Assembly (NCBI RefSeq): GCF_002879865.1
Contig: NZ_PNXY01000028.1
Location: 1 to 64,000, forward strand
Length of the DNA: 64,000 nt
Source: Paraburkholderia rhynchosiae
GTDB taxonomy: Bacteria; Pseudomonadota; Gammaproteobacteria; Burkholderiales; Burkholderiaceae
Reading direction: 5' to 3'
In this document: positions 8,268 through 16,348 of the stretch, piece by piece
Position numbering within the stretch: position 1 is the first letter of the stretch
How the letters are laid out: each line of letters opens with the position of its first letter
Made by a program: the position numbers and the translations under genes
Notes under the pieces: generated by a model
The model's input: the letters and a program-made list of their open reading frames with translations, nothing else
The model's database searches: none
Told to the model about the DNA's origin: nothing

Positions 8268-9766
8268 AAATCCTCATCGCGCGGATGAATCACGAGACCA
8301 ACACGTTCTCGCCGGTGGCTACGCCGTTGTCCGCCTTCGGCCAGAACGGTACGAGCAATGGCCCGAGTTTCGGCGAGGACGCGTTCAACGACAACAAGGG
8401 CATGCAGACCGCCATGGCCGCGTTCATCGACGCAGCCGAGCGCGAAGGCGCGCAGATCGTGACGCCTGTGTCGGCGGCGGCGAATCCGAGCGGCCCCGTC
8501 GAAGCCGCCGCATATGACGCGATCTGCGACGCGATTCTTGCAGCCGCTCCCGGCTGCGATGCCGTGATGCTCGATCTGCATGGCGCGATGGTCGCGGAGA
8601 ATTCGAACGACGGGGAAGGCGATCTGCTCGAACGCGTGCGCGCCGCGTTGCCTCACGCACCGCTTGCCGTCGCATTGGATCTGCACGGCAACGTCACACA
8701 GAAAATGATCGACAACGCCGACGTGATCGTCAGCTTCAAGACTTACCCGCACGTCGATATGTATGAAACCGGCGCCCATGCCGCGCGTCTGATGTTCGCG
8801 CTCATGCATGGCGAAGCGAAGCCGGTGATCGCATGGCGTCAGCCGCCGCTGCTCACTCACACGCTGCGTAGTGCGACCGCCGAGGGCGCGATGAAGCGTG
8901 CCGTCGATGCCGCGCGCGCGGCCGAGGCAGACGGCATGCTCGCGGTCTCGGTGCTGTCCGGCTTTTCGCTCGCGGATATCGAGGCGCCGTGTATCAGCGT
9001 CGTAGTCGTCGGCAATGGCGAGCGCGAGCAAGCGGAAGCGGTGGCCGAGCGCATCGCGCAGCAAATCTGGAATGAACGTGAGGATTTCGTCTATCGCAGC
9101 GCGCCGCTCGCGGAGTCGGTTGCGCAAGCCGCGGCGCTCGCGAAAGACGCCGACAAGCCGGTGCTGCTGCTGGATCATGGCGACAACTGCATGTCGGGCG
9201 GCACGTGCGACACAATGGACCTGCTCGAAGAAGCGCTACGGCAGAATCTCGAAGGCATCGTCACCGGGCCGCTGTGCGATCCGCAAGCGGTGGCCGCGCT
9301 GATGGCCGCGGGCGTCGGTAGCAACGTGACCGTCACGATCGGCAACAAGGTCGCAAGCAGCGCGGTCACGCCGCGTCCGCCGGTCGCGCTGACCGGCGTC
9401 GTGCGTGCACTGACCGATGGCGAGTACGTGATCAGCGGCCCGACCTACACCGGGCAGCGCGCCCACATGGGACGCGCGGCGGTGCTCGACACCGGCACGG
9501 TCAAGCTCGTCGTGACCGAGCACACGCATGAACCGTGGGACCTTGGTGTGTTCGAAAGCGTCGGCATCGACCCGCGTCGCGCGCGCTTTCTGCTGCTTAA
9601 ATCGCGCATGTACTGCCGTCCGGTTTTCGTGCCGATTTCTGCCGGCCTCGTGGAATGCGATAGCCGCGGCGTGACGAGCTCCGATTATCGACTGTTCGCT
9701 TTCAGGAACGTGAAGCGTCCGGTCTTTCCACTCGATGCACATGCCGACCGGAACGCGGCGCATTGA
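8264..9766 (+). CDS. M81-family metallopeptidase (MlrC / microcystinase C-like)
   Basis: This 500-aa protein begins MKILIARMNHETNTFSPV, the diagnostic start of the MlrC (DUF1485) family, in which the early His-Glu pair contributes to the metal site. Further family motifs are DLHGAMV, DLHGNVTQKM, FKTYPHVDMYETG, and DHGDNCMSGGTCDT in the C-terminal half. MlrC of sphingomonads cleaves linear microcystin fragments, but most relatives sit beside importers and amidases with unknown substrates. The ATG at 8264 overlaps the preceding stop by 4 bp, so it is co-translated with the M20 enzyme. It is the last gene of the operon. Confidence 0.93.
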   Translation: MKILIARMNHETNTFSPVATPLSAFGQNGTSNGPSFGEDAFNDNKGMQTAMAAFIDAAEREGAQIVTPVSAAANPSGPVEAAAYDAICDAILAAAPGCDAVMLDLHGAMVAENSNDGEGDLLERVRAALPHAPLAVALDLHGNVTQKMIDNADVIVSFKTYPHVDMYETGAHAARLMFALMHGEAKPVIAWRQPPLLTHTLRSATAEGAMKRAVDAARAAEADGMLAVSVLSGFSLADIEAPCISVVVVGNGEREQAEAVAERIAQQIWNEREDFVYRSAPLAESVAQAAALAKDADKPVLLLDHGDNCMSGGTCDTMDLLEEALRQNLEGIVTGPLCDPQAVAALMAAGVGSNVTVTIGNKVASSAVTPRPPVALTGVVRALTDGEYVISGPTYTGQRAHMGRAAVLDTGTVKLVVTEHTHEPWDLGVFESVGIDPRRARFLLLKSRMYCRPVFVPISAGLVECDSRGVTSSDYRLFAFRNVKRPVFPLDAHADRNAAH

Positions 9767-9804
9767 ACGAGGCGAGCGGCGATAACATGAACGCCGTTTG
9801 GCTC

Positions 9805-9833
9805 TTGTGCAGTTTGGAGAGACTCTCTATAAT
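9805..9833 (+). promoter_or_regulatory. promoter of tRNA-Val
   Basis: TTGTGC (9805-9810), a 17-bp spacer and a perfect TATAAT (9828-9833) end 12 bp before the mature 5' end of the tRNA, giving a very short leader, as is usual for tRNA genes. Confidence 0.8.
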
Positions 9834-9845
9834 TCGCGCCTCTAC

Positions 9846-9922
9846 AGGCTCGTAGCTCAGTTGGTTAGAGCACCACCTTGACATGGTGGGGGTCGTTGGT
9901 TCGAATCCAATCGAGCCTACCA
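9846..9922 (+). tRNA. tRNA-Val (anticodon GAC)
   Basis: The 77-nt gene folds into a standard cloverleaf: acceptor AGGCTCG pairs with CGAGCCT; the D stem is GCTC/GAGC; the anticodon stem CCACC/GGTGG encloses loop TTGACAT with anticodon GAC; the T stem is GTTGG/CCAAT with loop TTCGAAT. The CCA end is encoded. It is a single gene with its own promoter and terminator; no integrase gene or duplicated 3' end was seen nearby. Confidence 0.97.
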
Positions 9923-9935
9923 ACGCATCAGTGAT

Positions 9936-9965
9936 GTAGGCGAAAGCGGCTCCGCTTTCGTCTAC
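9936..9965 (+). terminator. tRNA terminator hairpin
   Basis: GTAG-G-CGAAAGCGG and CCGCTTTCG-T-CTAC form a stem of about 14 bp, with one G-T wobble and a tiny loop, starting 13 bp after the tRNA. The tract that follows is only moderately T-rich. The hairpin is symmetrical and may also stop the convergent amidohydrolase transcript. Confidence 0.7.
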
Positions 9966-10011
9966 TGTCCTGTCCAGGCAGTGACTTCACATCGTCGCTT
10001 TCCATCCGCAT

Positions 10012-10905
10012 TCAACTCACATCGCGCGTTGCAAAACGCGCCGTTGCGGATGAATCGTGCGCGACTGGTTCGACGTCGAATCCATAGAACGACAGCGCCG
10101 TCGTACGCAGAATCGCGTCGAGTGCGGCCGCGTCAAGACCGGCGCCGAGCAGCGTCGACAACGATTCGCCATACCCCATCACCGCTTCGAATTGCGTATG
10201 CGGCCAGTCGCTGCCCCACATCAATCGTTCGGAGCCGAACTGCTCGATCAGTTGCGCCATCGCATCGAGGACGAATGTCGAGGCCGGCGTTGCGCAGCGA
10301 TACGCGCCCGACACCTTCACCCACACGCGGCCCGTTTTGCCGTAACCGAGCAGCGCTTTGAAACCGCGGTCCTGGGTGCCCAATGCCGGATCGGGCCGGC
10401 CAAAATGATCGACGACGACTCGCACGCTGCGATCGAGAAGCCGGTCGATGATCGGCGCGAGATCGACTGCGTTTCTGTGTAGCTCGACATGCCAGCCCAG
10501 TCGCGCAACGTTGTCGAATAGCGACGTCCACGGCTGCGCGCCAAGCTCCGGCAGCGCCTGTTCCATCAGGTTCAGGCGAATCCCCGTCACGCCACGCCGT
10601 TGCAGGTCCGCGAGTTCATCTTCGGTAACGCTGGGCGCAACCACCGCGACGCCGCGCAGACGCTCGGCGTGGACGGACAACGCCTGCAACAGGTAGCGGT
10701 TGTCCGTGCCGAGAAAGCTCGGCTGCACGAGGACCGCATGCGTCATTCCGTGCGCGTTCAGGAGCGGTAGATAGTCGCTGAGCGTTGCGCCATAGGCGGG
10801 CGCGTAGCGCCGCTCGCCGCTCAAGGGCAAGCCGCGCTCGAAAACATGCGCGTGCGTGTCGACGCCACCTTGCGCAAACGGGAGTGATGATGCGGATGCG
10901 TTCAT
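10012..10905 (-). CDS. amidohydrolase, 2-pyrone-4,6-dicarboxylate lactonase-like (COG3618)
   Basis: This 297-aa TIM-barrel metal hydrolase shows the family motifs in order: DTHAHVFERG at the N-terminus (HxH metal site), GVTGIRLNLM, HVELHRN, VVDHFGRPD and WGSDWPHTQ with the catalytic Asp near residue 240. Relatives open lactones such as 2-pyrone-4,6-dicarboxylate, sulfomuconolactone or sugar-acid lactones. The ATG at 10905 lies 2 bp after the stop of the MFS gene, so the two are probably co-translated; no clear ribosome site precedes it. It should hydrolyse a lactone brought in by the MFS permease, under control of the divergent HutC-type regulator. Confidence 0.85.
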   Translation of the reverse strand: MNASASSLPFAQGGVDTHAHVFERGLPLSGERRYAPAYGATLSDYLPLLNAHGMTHAVLVQPSFLGTDNRYLLQALSVHAERLRGVAVVAPSVTEDELADLQRRGVTGIRLNLMEQALPELGAQPWTSLFDNVARLGWHVELHRNAVDLAPIIDRLLDRSVRVVVDHFGRPDPALGTQDRGFKALLGYGKTGRVWVKVSGAYRCATPASTFVLDAMAQLIEQFGSERLMWGSDWPHTQFEAVMGYGESLSTLLGAGLDAAALDAILRTTALSFYGFDVEPVAHDSSATARFATRDVS

Positions 10906-10907
10906 AT

Positions 10908-12230
10908 TCAACTACGCGGAGGGTTCAGGGTGAGACGGGCTGCGTCGGCCGAGTCGGACGAGGCACCGGCGGACGGTTCCTGCGCCGCGCCACGCAGACG
11001 CTTGCCGCGCGTTTCGGGAAGCAGCAGCACGGCGATCATGGCGAGGCCGTATGCGACGGCCGCGTCAATGCCGATGGCCGCGCCGAGCGACATCGAATGG
11101 CTCATGTAGCCGACCAGCACCGGAAAACCCGCCGATGCAATGCGTCCGAAGTTGTAGCAGAAGCCGACGCCGGTGCCGCGCATGTCGGCGGGATACAGTT
11201 CGTTGAAGAGCGGGCCGAGGCTCGCCGGAATGCCAGCGGCAAACAGGCCCAGCGGAAAGCCGAGCACGAGCATCTGCATATTCGTCAACGGCAGCATGAC
11301 GTACGCAAGCACAGTGACGATGCAGCAGAAAGCGAACAGCGCGATGTTGCGGCGCCGGCCGATGCGATCGAGCAGATAGGCGCTCAGCATGCAACCGCAC
11401 CAGAACGCGACGATCACGACCGCGAGGTAGCCGCCGGTATTCAGCACCGACAGGTGCCGCTCCTTCGCGAGGAACGTGGGCAGCCACGTCATGATCGCGT
11501 AGTAGCCGCCGTGAGCGCCGGTGCCGAGCAGCGCACCGATGAGGGTCGTTCGCAGCACGCGCGGCTGGAACACCTGCAGGATCTGAGCGAGCGCGGACAC
11601 TTTGGGGCCGGCGCTGACGCCGACCGGAGCGACGCGCACGGGCTCTTTCAGATTGCGCCGTACGAACAGCACGAGTCCGGCGGGCAACAGGCCGACTGCG
11701 AACATTGCGCGCCAGGCCGTGTCGGCGGGTAGCCATGAAAACGCGGCGGCGTAGACCAGAACCGCTGCGCCCCAGCCGACGGCCCACGCGCTCTGCACCG
11801 CGCCCATCGCCTTGCCGCGATGCTCGGTGCGGATCGTCTCGGCCATCAGCACTGCACCTGCGGCCCATTCGCCGCCGAATCCGAAACCCTGTAGCGCTTT
11901 GAGCAGCAACAGTTGCGGGAAATTTTGTGCGAACGCGCAGAGGAAGGTGAAACCGGCGAACCAGAGAATCGTCATCTGCAAGGTTCGCACGCGGCCGAAG
12001 CGGTCCGATAGCGCGCCGGCAATCCAGCCGCCGAGCGCCGATGAGATCAGCGTGACGCTGCTGATCGCGCCCGCCTGCGTGTGGTCGATGCCATACGCCG
12101 CGATAATCGCGGGAATGGCGAGCGTGAACATCTGGACGTCCAGCGCGTCCAGTCCCCAGCCGGCGAAACATCCCCAGAAGGTATTGCGCTCGACTGGCGT
12201 GCTCTGCTTGTACCACGTGAACATAGCCAT
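10908..12230 (-). CDS. MFS transporter, organic/aromatic acid:proton symporter type
   Basis: This roughly 440-aa permease has 12 hydrophobic segments. Segment 1 carries GWGLDALDVQMFTLAIPAI, the charged D-x-x-D signature of the acid symporters, and the segment 2-3 loop is GALSDRFGRVRTLQ. The start is uncertain among ATGs at 12260, 12230 and 12224; GGACGGAG fits 12230 or 12224. The gene precedes the lactonase-like amidohydrolase and together they suggest uptake and ring-opening of a lactone or carboxylate. The operator-like inverted repeat at 12264-12287 lies just upstream. Confidence 0.9.
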   Translation of the reverse strand: MAMFTWYKQSTPVERNTFWGCFAGWGLDALDVQMFTLAIPAIIAAYGIDHTQAGAISSVTLISSALGGWIAGALSDRFGRVRTLQMTILWFAGFTFLCAFAQNFPQLLLLKALQGFGFGGEWAAGAVLMAETIRTEHRGKAMGAVQSAWAVGWGAAVLVYAAAFSWLPADTAWRAMFAVGLLPAGLVLFVRRNLKEPVRVAPVGVSAGPKVSALAQILQVFQPRVLRTTLIGALLGTGAHGGYYAIMTWLPTFLAKERHLSVLNTGGYLAVVIVAFWCGCMLSAYLLDRIGRRRNIALFAFCCIVTVLAYVMLPLTNMQMLVLGFPLGLFAAGIPASLGPLFNELYPADMRGTGVGFCYNFGRIASAGFPVLVGYMSHSMSLGAAIGIDAAVAYGLAMIAVLLLPETRGKRLRGAAQEPSAGASSDSADAARLTLNPPRS

Positions 12231-12263
12231 CTCCGTCCGTTCTTCCTGCTGTCGATTCATGTA

Positions 12264-12287
12264 TTCATATATATGACTGTATGAATT
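12264..12287. promoter_or_regulatory. probable operator of the HutC-type regulator (copy A)
   Basis: An inverted repeat ATTCATA-N10-TATGAAT lies upstream of the MFS gene in the divergent gap. It includes the 17-mer CATATATATGACTGTAT (12267-12283), which recurs exactly at 13241-13257 in front of the truncated MFS gene. A shorter related sequence, ACTGTATGAAT (12378-12388), lies just before the regulator's own ATG. A recurring AT-rich site around a GntR gene is best read as its binding site. Confidence 0.7.
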
Positions 12288-12390
12288 CTGCGCCCGATCC
12301 GGCGGCAAGTCATTGCGTAATAACCCTTGCTCGTCCGAAACCAGGCGGATGCGGTACAGTAGTTACTCCTCTGTATAACTGTATGAATCC

Positions 12391-13134
12391 ATGAATACGG
12401 CGTCTTTCGCGTCAAAGCCGGACGACCGGCTGCCCCGTTACCAGCAATTGCGCGACGACCTCGTCAGCCGCATTGCCGCCGGCGAATGGGCGCCCGAAAA
12501 GGCCATCGCCACCGAGGCCGAACTGGGCCAGTTCTACAACGTATCGACCGGCACCGTGCGCAAGGCGATCGACTTGCTGGTGAGCGACGGTGTGCTCACG
12601 CGCACTCAGGGCAAGGGCACGTTCGTGCGGCGGCCGCGTTTCGACTCGTCGCTTTTCCGTTTTTTTCGCTTCGTGTCGCGCGACGGCCAGCCGGTGCGCC
12701 CCACGGCGCGCGTGCTCAAACGCGAGGTCGTCAAGCCCAGTGAAGAGATCCGCATTGCCTTGCAGATGAAGGCGTCGGAGAAGGCGATTCATCTGTCGCG
12801 CGTGCGGCTGATCGAAGGGCGCACGGTTTTGTCAGAGGAAATCTGGCTGCCGCGCGCGCGTTTCGACGTGCTCGCCACGTTGCCGCTCGATCAGTTCGAA
12901 GACCTGCTGTACCCGCTTTACGAGCGACTCTGCAAGCAGGTGGTGGCCTCGGCGACGGAAATACTCCGCGTTGAACAGGCTACCGCCGAAACGGCATCCC
13001 TGCTCGGCATCAAAACAGGCAGCCCGGTGATTGTGGTTCACCGGGTTGCGTCCGACTTCGCCGGCGCGCCGTTCGAATGGCGCAGCACGCGCGGCGCCGC
13101 CGATACATTCCAGTATCAGGTCGAAATCCGCTAG
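12391..13134 (+). CDS. GntR-family regulator, HutC subfamily (UTRA domain)
   Basis: This 247-aa regulator has a GntR winged helix at residues about 12-80 (RYQQLRDDLVSRIAAGEW, then TEAELGQFYNVSTGTVRKAID, then VLTRTQGKGTFV). A C-terminal UTRA ligand domain follows, with IHLSRVRLIEGRTVLSEEIWLP and a closing beta strand FQYQVEIR. The ATG at 12391 follows the GTATGAATCC operator-like text. It is divergent from the MFS-lactonase pair and upstream of a broken second MFS gene; copies of one 17-mer lie before both. It probably represses both transport units and itself, with induction by the transported acid or lactone. Confidence 0.92.
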   Translation: MNTASFASKPDDRLPRYQQLRDDLVSRIAAGEWAPEKAIATEAELGQFYNVSTGTVRKAIDLLVSDGVLTRTQGKGTFVRRPRFDSSLFRFFRFVSRDGQPVRPTARVLKREVVKPSEEIRIALQMKASEKAIHLSRVRLIEGRTVLSEEIWLPRARFDVLATLPLDQFEDLLYPLYERLCKQVVASATEILRVEQATAETASLLGIKTGSPVIVVHRVASDFAGAPFEWRSTRGAADTFQYQVEIR

Positions 13135-13228
13135 GCGATTTTGCCGGCATTTCCTCTAACGCTAAAAGCTCCGACCCGACGCGCGACGACCCGCGCTATG
13201 CGGGTATCACCCCATGGCGTCCGCGCGC

Positions 13229-13257
13229 AATTCATACAAACATATATATGACTGTAT
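13229..13257. promoter_or_regulatory. probable operator of the HutC-type regulator (copy C)
   Basis: ATTCATAC followed by CATATATATGACTGTAT (13241-13257). The latter 17-mer is identical to the one in front of the intact MFS gene at 12267-12283. It precedes the truncated MFS gene at 13322 by 64 bp, so the lost gene was part of the same regulon. Confidence 0.65.
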
Positions 13258-13321
13258 CAATTTAAGCCGATTCGACCGGTTCGCAAGGATACGCGGCGAG
13301 CGGAGCAACAGCGGAGAAACC

Positions 13322-13394
13322 ATGTCCACACCCGTAGCATTCGAGCAGCAGGTCATGAAAAAGATGGCGTGGCGGTTAATGCCACTGCTCATCG
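13322..13394 (+). pseudogene. 5' fragment of an MFS transporter gene
   Basis: The ATG at 13322 has a good ribosome site (AGCGGAG). Its first 24 codons (MSTPVAFEQQVMKKMAWRLM then PLLI) match the start of MFS anion:cation symporters, which continue into the first membrane segment. After ATC at 13391-13393 the frame changes to an Arg/Ser-rich non-membrane sequence that is the antisense of another gene fragment. The gene is thus cut at about codon 24-25. It retained its operator and start, so an RNA is probably still made. Confidence 0.75.
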
Positions 13395-13541
13395 CGACTT
13401 GCCGATCGAATGCTGGCTCGCGGCGACGAACGCGCGGTTGTAATACGGGAACCACTTCACATAGAAGAGTCCGACGACGGCGATCGCGAGAAACACGATC
13501 CAGCCAAGCGCGACGCGGGGCTGACGAAGGGTTGATTGCAT
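13389..13541 (-). pseudogene. 5' fragment of a predicted permease gene
   Basis: Reading leftward from the ATG at 13541 gives 50 residues starting MQSTLRQPRVALGWIVFLAI. They include one membrane segment and a FYVKWFPYYNRAFVAASQHS motif that I recognise from predicted permeases of the COG0701 (DUF318) type, normally about 300 aa or more. After IGKS the frame hits CGA TGA because the sequence runs into the 5' end of the MFS fragment. It lies downstream of mnmH in the same direction. The family call is from memory; the truncation is visible directly. Confidence 0.6.
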
Positions 13542-13565
13542 ATTGGTCTTAACGTTGGTGTTGAA

Positions 13566-14633
13566 TCAGACGACAGCGAGCGAATGCTTATCCAGTTGTG
13601 CGAGCAGCGCTCTGGCCTGATCGACGACGTCGGCGTCGTTTGGCCGGAACTGGATTGGCAGCGCTTGTGGCAATTGCTCGAAATGCTGATGGCTGCTGCG
13701 CGCGTACGCGGGATCGTAGTGCTGCTCGATCAGCTCGTTCGCGAGTTCGGCGCGACGGTTTTCGTCGACGAGTTGTTGCCAGCCGGTAACGCGCTCGCGG
13801 CTATGCAAGCCGATCAAACGTTGCAGTTGCGCCTTCAGCGATTCGGGATCGTCGAACAGGTGCGCGTAGTCTTTAAGCAGGAACGTCGAGCGATCTTCGC
13901 GGCTCGTCGCCACTTCCACGCAGGCGCCGCGATGAAACGTTTCGAGCAGCGCGAGCGGCAACGCGACTGAGCCGATGCGGCGGCTCTCGGCTTCGACGAA
14001 CACAGGGCGCGCGGGATCGAAGCCCCGCAGCGCGCTCACCAGCAAGGTGTCGAAGCCCTTCTGCGACGGCTGCGCGATGCCCGCCCACGCGCCGAGCAGC
14101 GAGCCGCGATGCGCGGCCAGCGCTTCGAGGTCCAGCGTCTGCGCGCCCGCTTCGTGGAGCGCGGCGAGCAGCCGCGTCTTGCCGCTGCCGGTCGGGCCGA
14201 CCAGCGCGACATAGCGGAAATTTCTCGGCAAGGTGGTGAGCGCCTCGACAGTCGCCCGCCGATAGGTCTTGTAGCCGCCGTCGAGTTGACGCGCGGGCCA
14301 GCCGATCATGTTAAAGAGCGATGTGACCGAGCCCGAGCGTTTGCCGCCGCGCCAGCAATAGATCAGGGGGCGCCAGTTGCGCGGCCGGTCCGCAAACGTG
14401 GTTTCCAGATGAAGCGCGATGTTGCGCGCCACCAGCGCCGCGCCCACTTTGGTGGCTTCGAACGGCGACACCTGCTTGTACATGGTGCCGACCAGCACCC
14501 GTTCCTCGTTGCTCAGCACCGGCGCGTTCATCGCGCCCGGAATGTGGTCCTCGGCAAACTCGAGAGGCGTGCGTACATCGATGATTTCATCGAAATCACC
14601 TGCTTGATCGAGGCTGACGAGTAGGTTTTTCAA
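13566..14633 (-). CDS. mnmH: tRNA 2-selenouridine synthase MnmH (SelU/YbbB)
   Basis: This 355-aa enzyme replaces sulfur with selenium at wobble 2-thiouridine, using selenophosphate. An N-terminal rhodanese domain carries the catalytic Cys93 in YCWRGGKRSGS. A C-terminal P-loop domain follows, with GPTGSGKT at 146-153. Length and layout match the family. No ATG exists near the N-terminus; a TTG at 14633 gives the expected start (MKNLLVSLDQ), but no strong ribosome site is seen. It lies 108 bp after selD on the same strand, and the two supply one pathway. The permease gene that followed it has been truncated. Confidence 0.95.
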   Translation of the reverse strand: MKNLLVSLDQAGDFDEIIDVRTPLEFAEDHIPGAMNAPVLSNEERVLVGTMYKQVSPFEATKVGAALVARNIALHLETTFADRPRNWRPLIYCWRGGKRSGSVTSLFNMIGWPARQLDGGYKTYRRATVEALTTLPRNFRYVALVGPTGSGKTRLLAALHEAGAQTLDLEALAAHRGSLLGAWAGIAQPSQKGFDTLLVSALRGFDPARPVFVEAESRRIGSVALPLALLETFHRGACVEVATSREDRSTFLLKDYAHLFDDPESLKAQLQRLIGLHSRERVTGWQQLVDENRRAELANELIEQHYDPAYARSSHQHFEQLPQALPIQFRPNDADVVDQARALLAQLDKHSLAVV

Positions 14634-14741
14634 GGGGTTACAGACCGAAAGGCGCCGGGAAGAGCGAAATTATCGCATGTGCCGCGCGTGGCGGCAGCGC
14701 ACCCCTTTCCGGCCCGTCCCGCTCGCCCGCTCGCGAAGCGC

Positions 14742-15806
14742 TCAGATCACTTCGACGCGCCCCGCGCCGCTGACCATTTCCCCGATCACGCGAGCGTCGC
14801 CAAAACCATCGGCGTGGAAGAGGGCGAGGACGTCGTTCACGGCGTCGGGCGAACACGAAACCAGCAGGCCGCCAGAGGTTTGCGGATCGGTCAGCAAGGT
14901 GCGCGCGGTTGCGGCAAGCGTTGCCGGCAACGTGATGTCCTTGCCGTAAGCGTCCCAGTTGCGCCCCGACGCACCCGTGAAAATGCCGGCTTGCGCCAGC
15001 TCGACGACGCCCGGCAGCCACGGCAGATCGGCGTAGCGCACGCGCGCGGTCAGGTTCGAGCCGCGCGCGAGTTCCAGCGTATGGCCGAGCAGGCCGAAGC
15101 CGGTGATGTCGGTGAGCGCATGCACGCCGTCGAGCGCGGCCAGGTCGGCGCCCGGCCGGTTGAGTTTGGTCGTCGCGCCGATCATCGCGGCATAGCCGTT
15201 GGCATCGAGCCGGTCTTTCTTGAGCGCCGCCGACAGCACGCCGACGCCGAGCGGCTTGCCGAGTATCAGCACGTCGCCGGCTTGCGCGCCCGCGTTGCGC
15301 TTCACGCGCCGCGGATTGACCACGCCGATGGCCACCAGACCGTAGATGGGTTCAACAGAGTCGATCGAATGGCCGCCCGCGAGCGGAATGCCGGCGTCGG
15401 CACAAACCGATTCGCCGCCCTTGAGCACCGCCGCGATCACGTCGTGCGGCAACACGTTGATCGGCATCCCGACGATGGCCAGCGCCATCAGCGGTTTGCC
15501 GCCCATTGCATAGACGTCGGAGAGCGCGTTGGTGGCGGCGATCCGGCCGAACTCGAACGGATCGTCGACAATCGGCATGAAGAAGTCGGTGGTCGCGACA
15601 ATCGCCTGCTCGTCGTTGAGCTTGTAGACGGCGGCGTCGTCGGCGGTATCGTTGCCGACCAGCAGGTCGGGGAAGAACGGCAGCGGCGCACTGCGCTTAA
15701 GCAGGTCCGCGAGCAGGCCCGGCGCGATCTTGCAACCGCAGCCGCCGCCGTGCGACAGGCTGGTCAGGCGGGGCGATGAACTTGCGTTGGTGTGGGCGTC
15801 GATCAT
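14742..15806 (-). CDS. selD: selenide, water dikinase (selenophosphate synthetase)
   Basis: This 354-aa enzyme makes selenophosphate from selenide and ATP. The essential N-terminal motif is HGGGCGCKIAPG with Cys23, Cys25 and Lys26; the catalytic position is cysteine, not selenocysteine. The ATP-binding Asp residues appear in DTADDAAVY and TTDFFMPIVDDP, and TDITGFGLLGH lies in the second domain. It starts with the ATG at 15806. Its neighbour mnmH is the visible consumer of selenophosphate; no selA, selB or selC is in the window. Confidence 0.96.
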   Translation of the reverse strand: MIDAHTNASSSPRLTSLSHGGGCGCKIAPGLLADLLKRSAPLPFFPDLLVGNDTADDAAVYKLNDEQAIVATTDFFMPIVDDPFEFGRIAATNALSDVYAMGGKPLMALAIVGMPINVLPHDVIAAVLKGGESVCADAGIPLAGGHSIDSVEPIYGLVAIGVVNPRRVKRNAGAQAGDVLILGKPLGVGVLSAALKKDRLDANGYAAMIGATTKLNRPGADLAALDGVHALTDITGFGLLGHTLELARGSNLTARVRYADLPWLPGVVELAQAGIFTGASGRNWDAYGKDITLPATLAATARTLLTDPQTSGGLLVSCSPDAVNDVLALFHADGFGDARVIGEMVSGAGRVEVI

Positions 15807-16101
15807 GATGGTGCGAATTTATGGCTTTGAATGCTCGCATTATGAGGGTTGTCGATGCGGCGCGCTGTGGCCTTGGCCTGACATGCGGTGCGTCGAGCCG
15901 TGCCGGATGGCGGATGCGATTGCGTTTCCCAATCTCGTCGCCACGCGCGCCTGGCGAAAACGCTATCCCGCCTCGCCGGTACGCCCTTTGCTGGAACACA
16001 TTCGGGTCGATGCGGGCAACGCTGCACGCAACCAGGCAGACCCGCGACCGCTGGCGGCAACGGCATGGAGGCGTGGCATGGGATGTGGCGCGAAAGGTGT
16101 C

Positions 16102-16305
16102 ATGACGCTCGGGCAGGAGAAAGATATTGCCGGCGAGGAAATGCTCAATATGCAGCATCTCGAAGCGAGTCCGGACGGCAACTTCGTTTTGCTTGTCGAA
16201 ACCGAGCGCTCGGAATGGGGCGTGCAGCAGCAGACCAGTTATCGAATGCCGGCAAAGCGCCTCATCGAGTTGATCAAAAGGGAAGGCGAACGCGTTGACG
16301 GCTAA
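16102..16305 (+). CDS. small hypothetical protein, 67 aa
   Basis: The ATG at 16102 is preceded by GAAAGGTG. The protein begins MTLGQEKDIAGEEMLN and contains a short strand-rich stretch (NFVLLVETERSEWGVQQ) then a basic helix near the C-terminus. It is hydrophilic, with no signal peptide. The open frame extends further upstream, but that part is Arg/Cys/Trp-rich and unlike coding sequence here. I do not recognise the family. The 295-bp stretch before it (15807-16101) holds nothing else I can support beyond the selD promoter region. Confidence 0.5.
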   Translation: MTLGQEKDIAGEEMLNMQHLEASPDGNFVLLVETERSEWGVQQQTSYRMPAKRLIELIKREGERVDG

Positions 16306-16348
16306 CGTCTGCAACAGAGAATAGTGCATACAGTGACGCATATTCGCG

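Noticed and set aside
9846..13541. Genomic island inserted at tRNA-Val
   Set aside because: No integrase, no repeated tRNA 3' end and no shift in composition was seen. The truncated genes at 13322-13541 are better explained by a local deletion.
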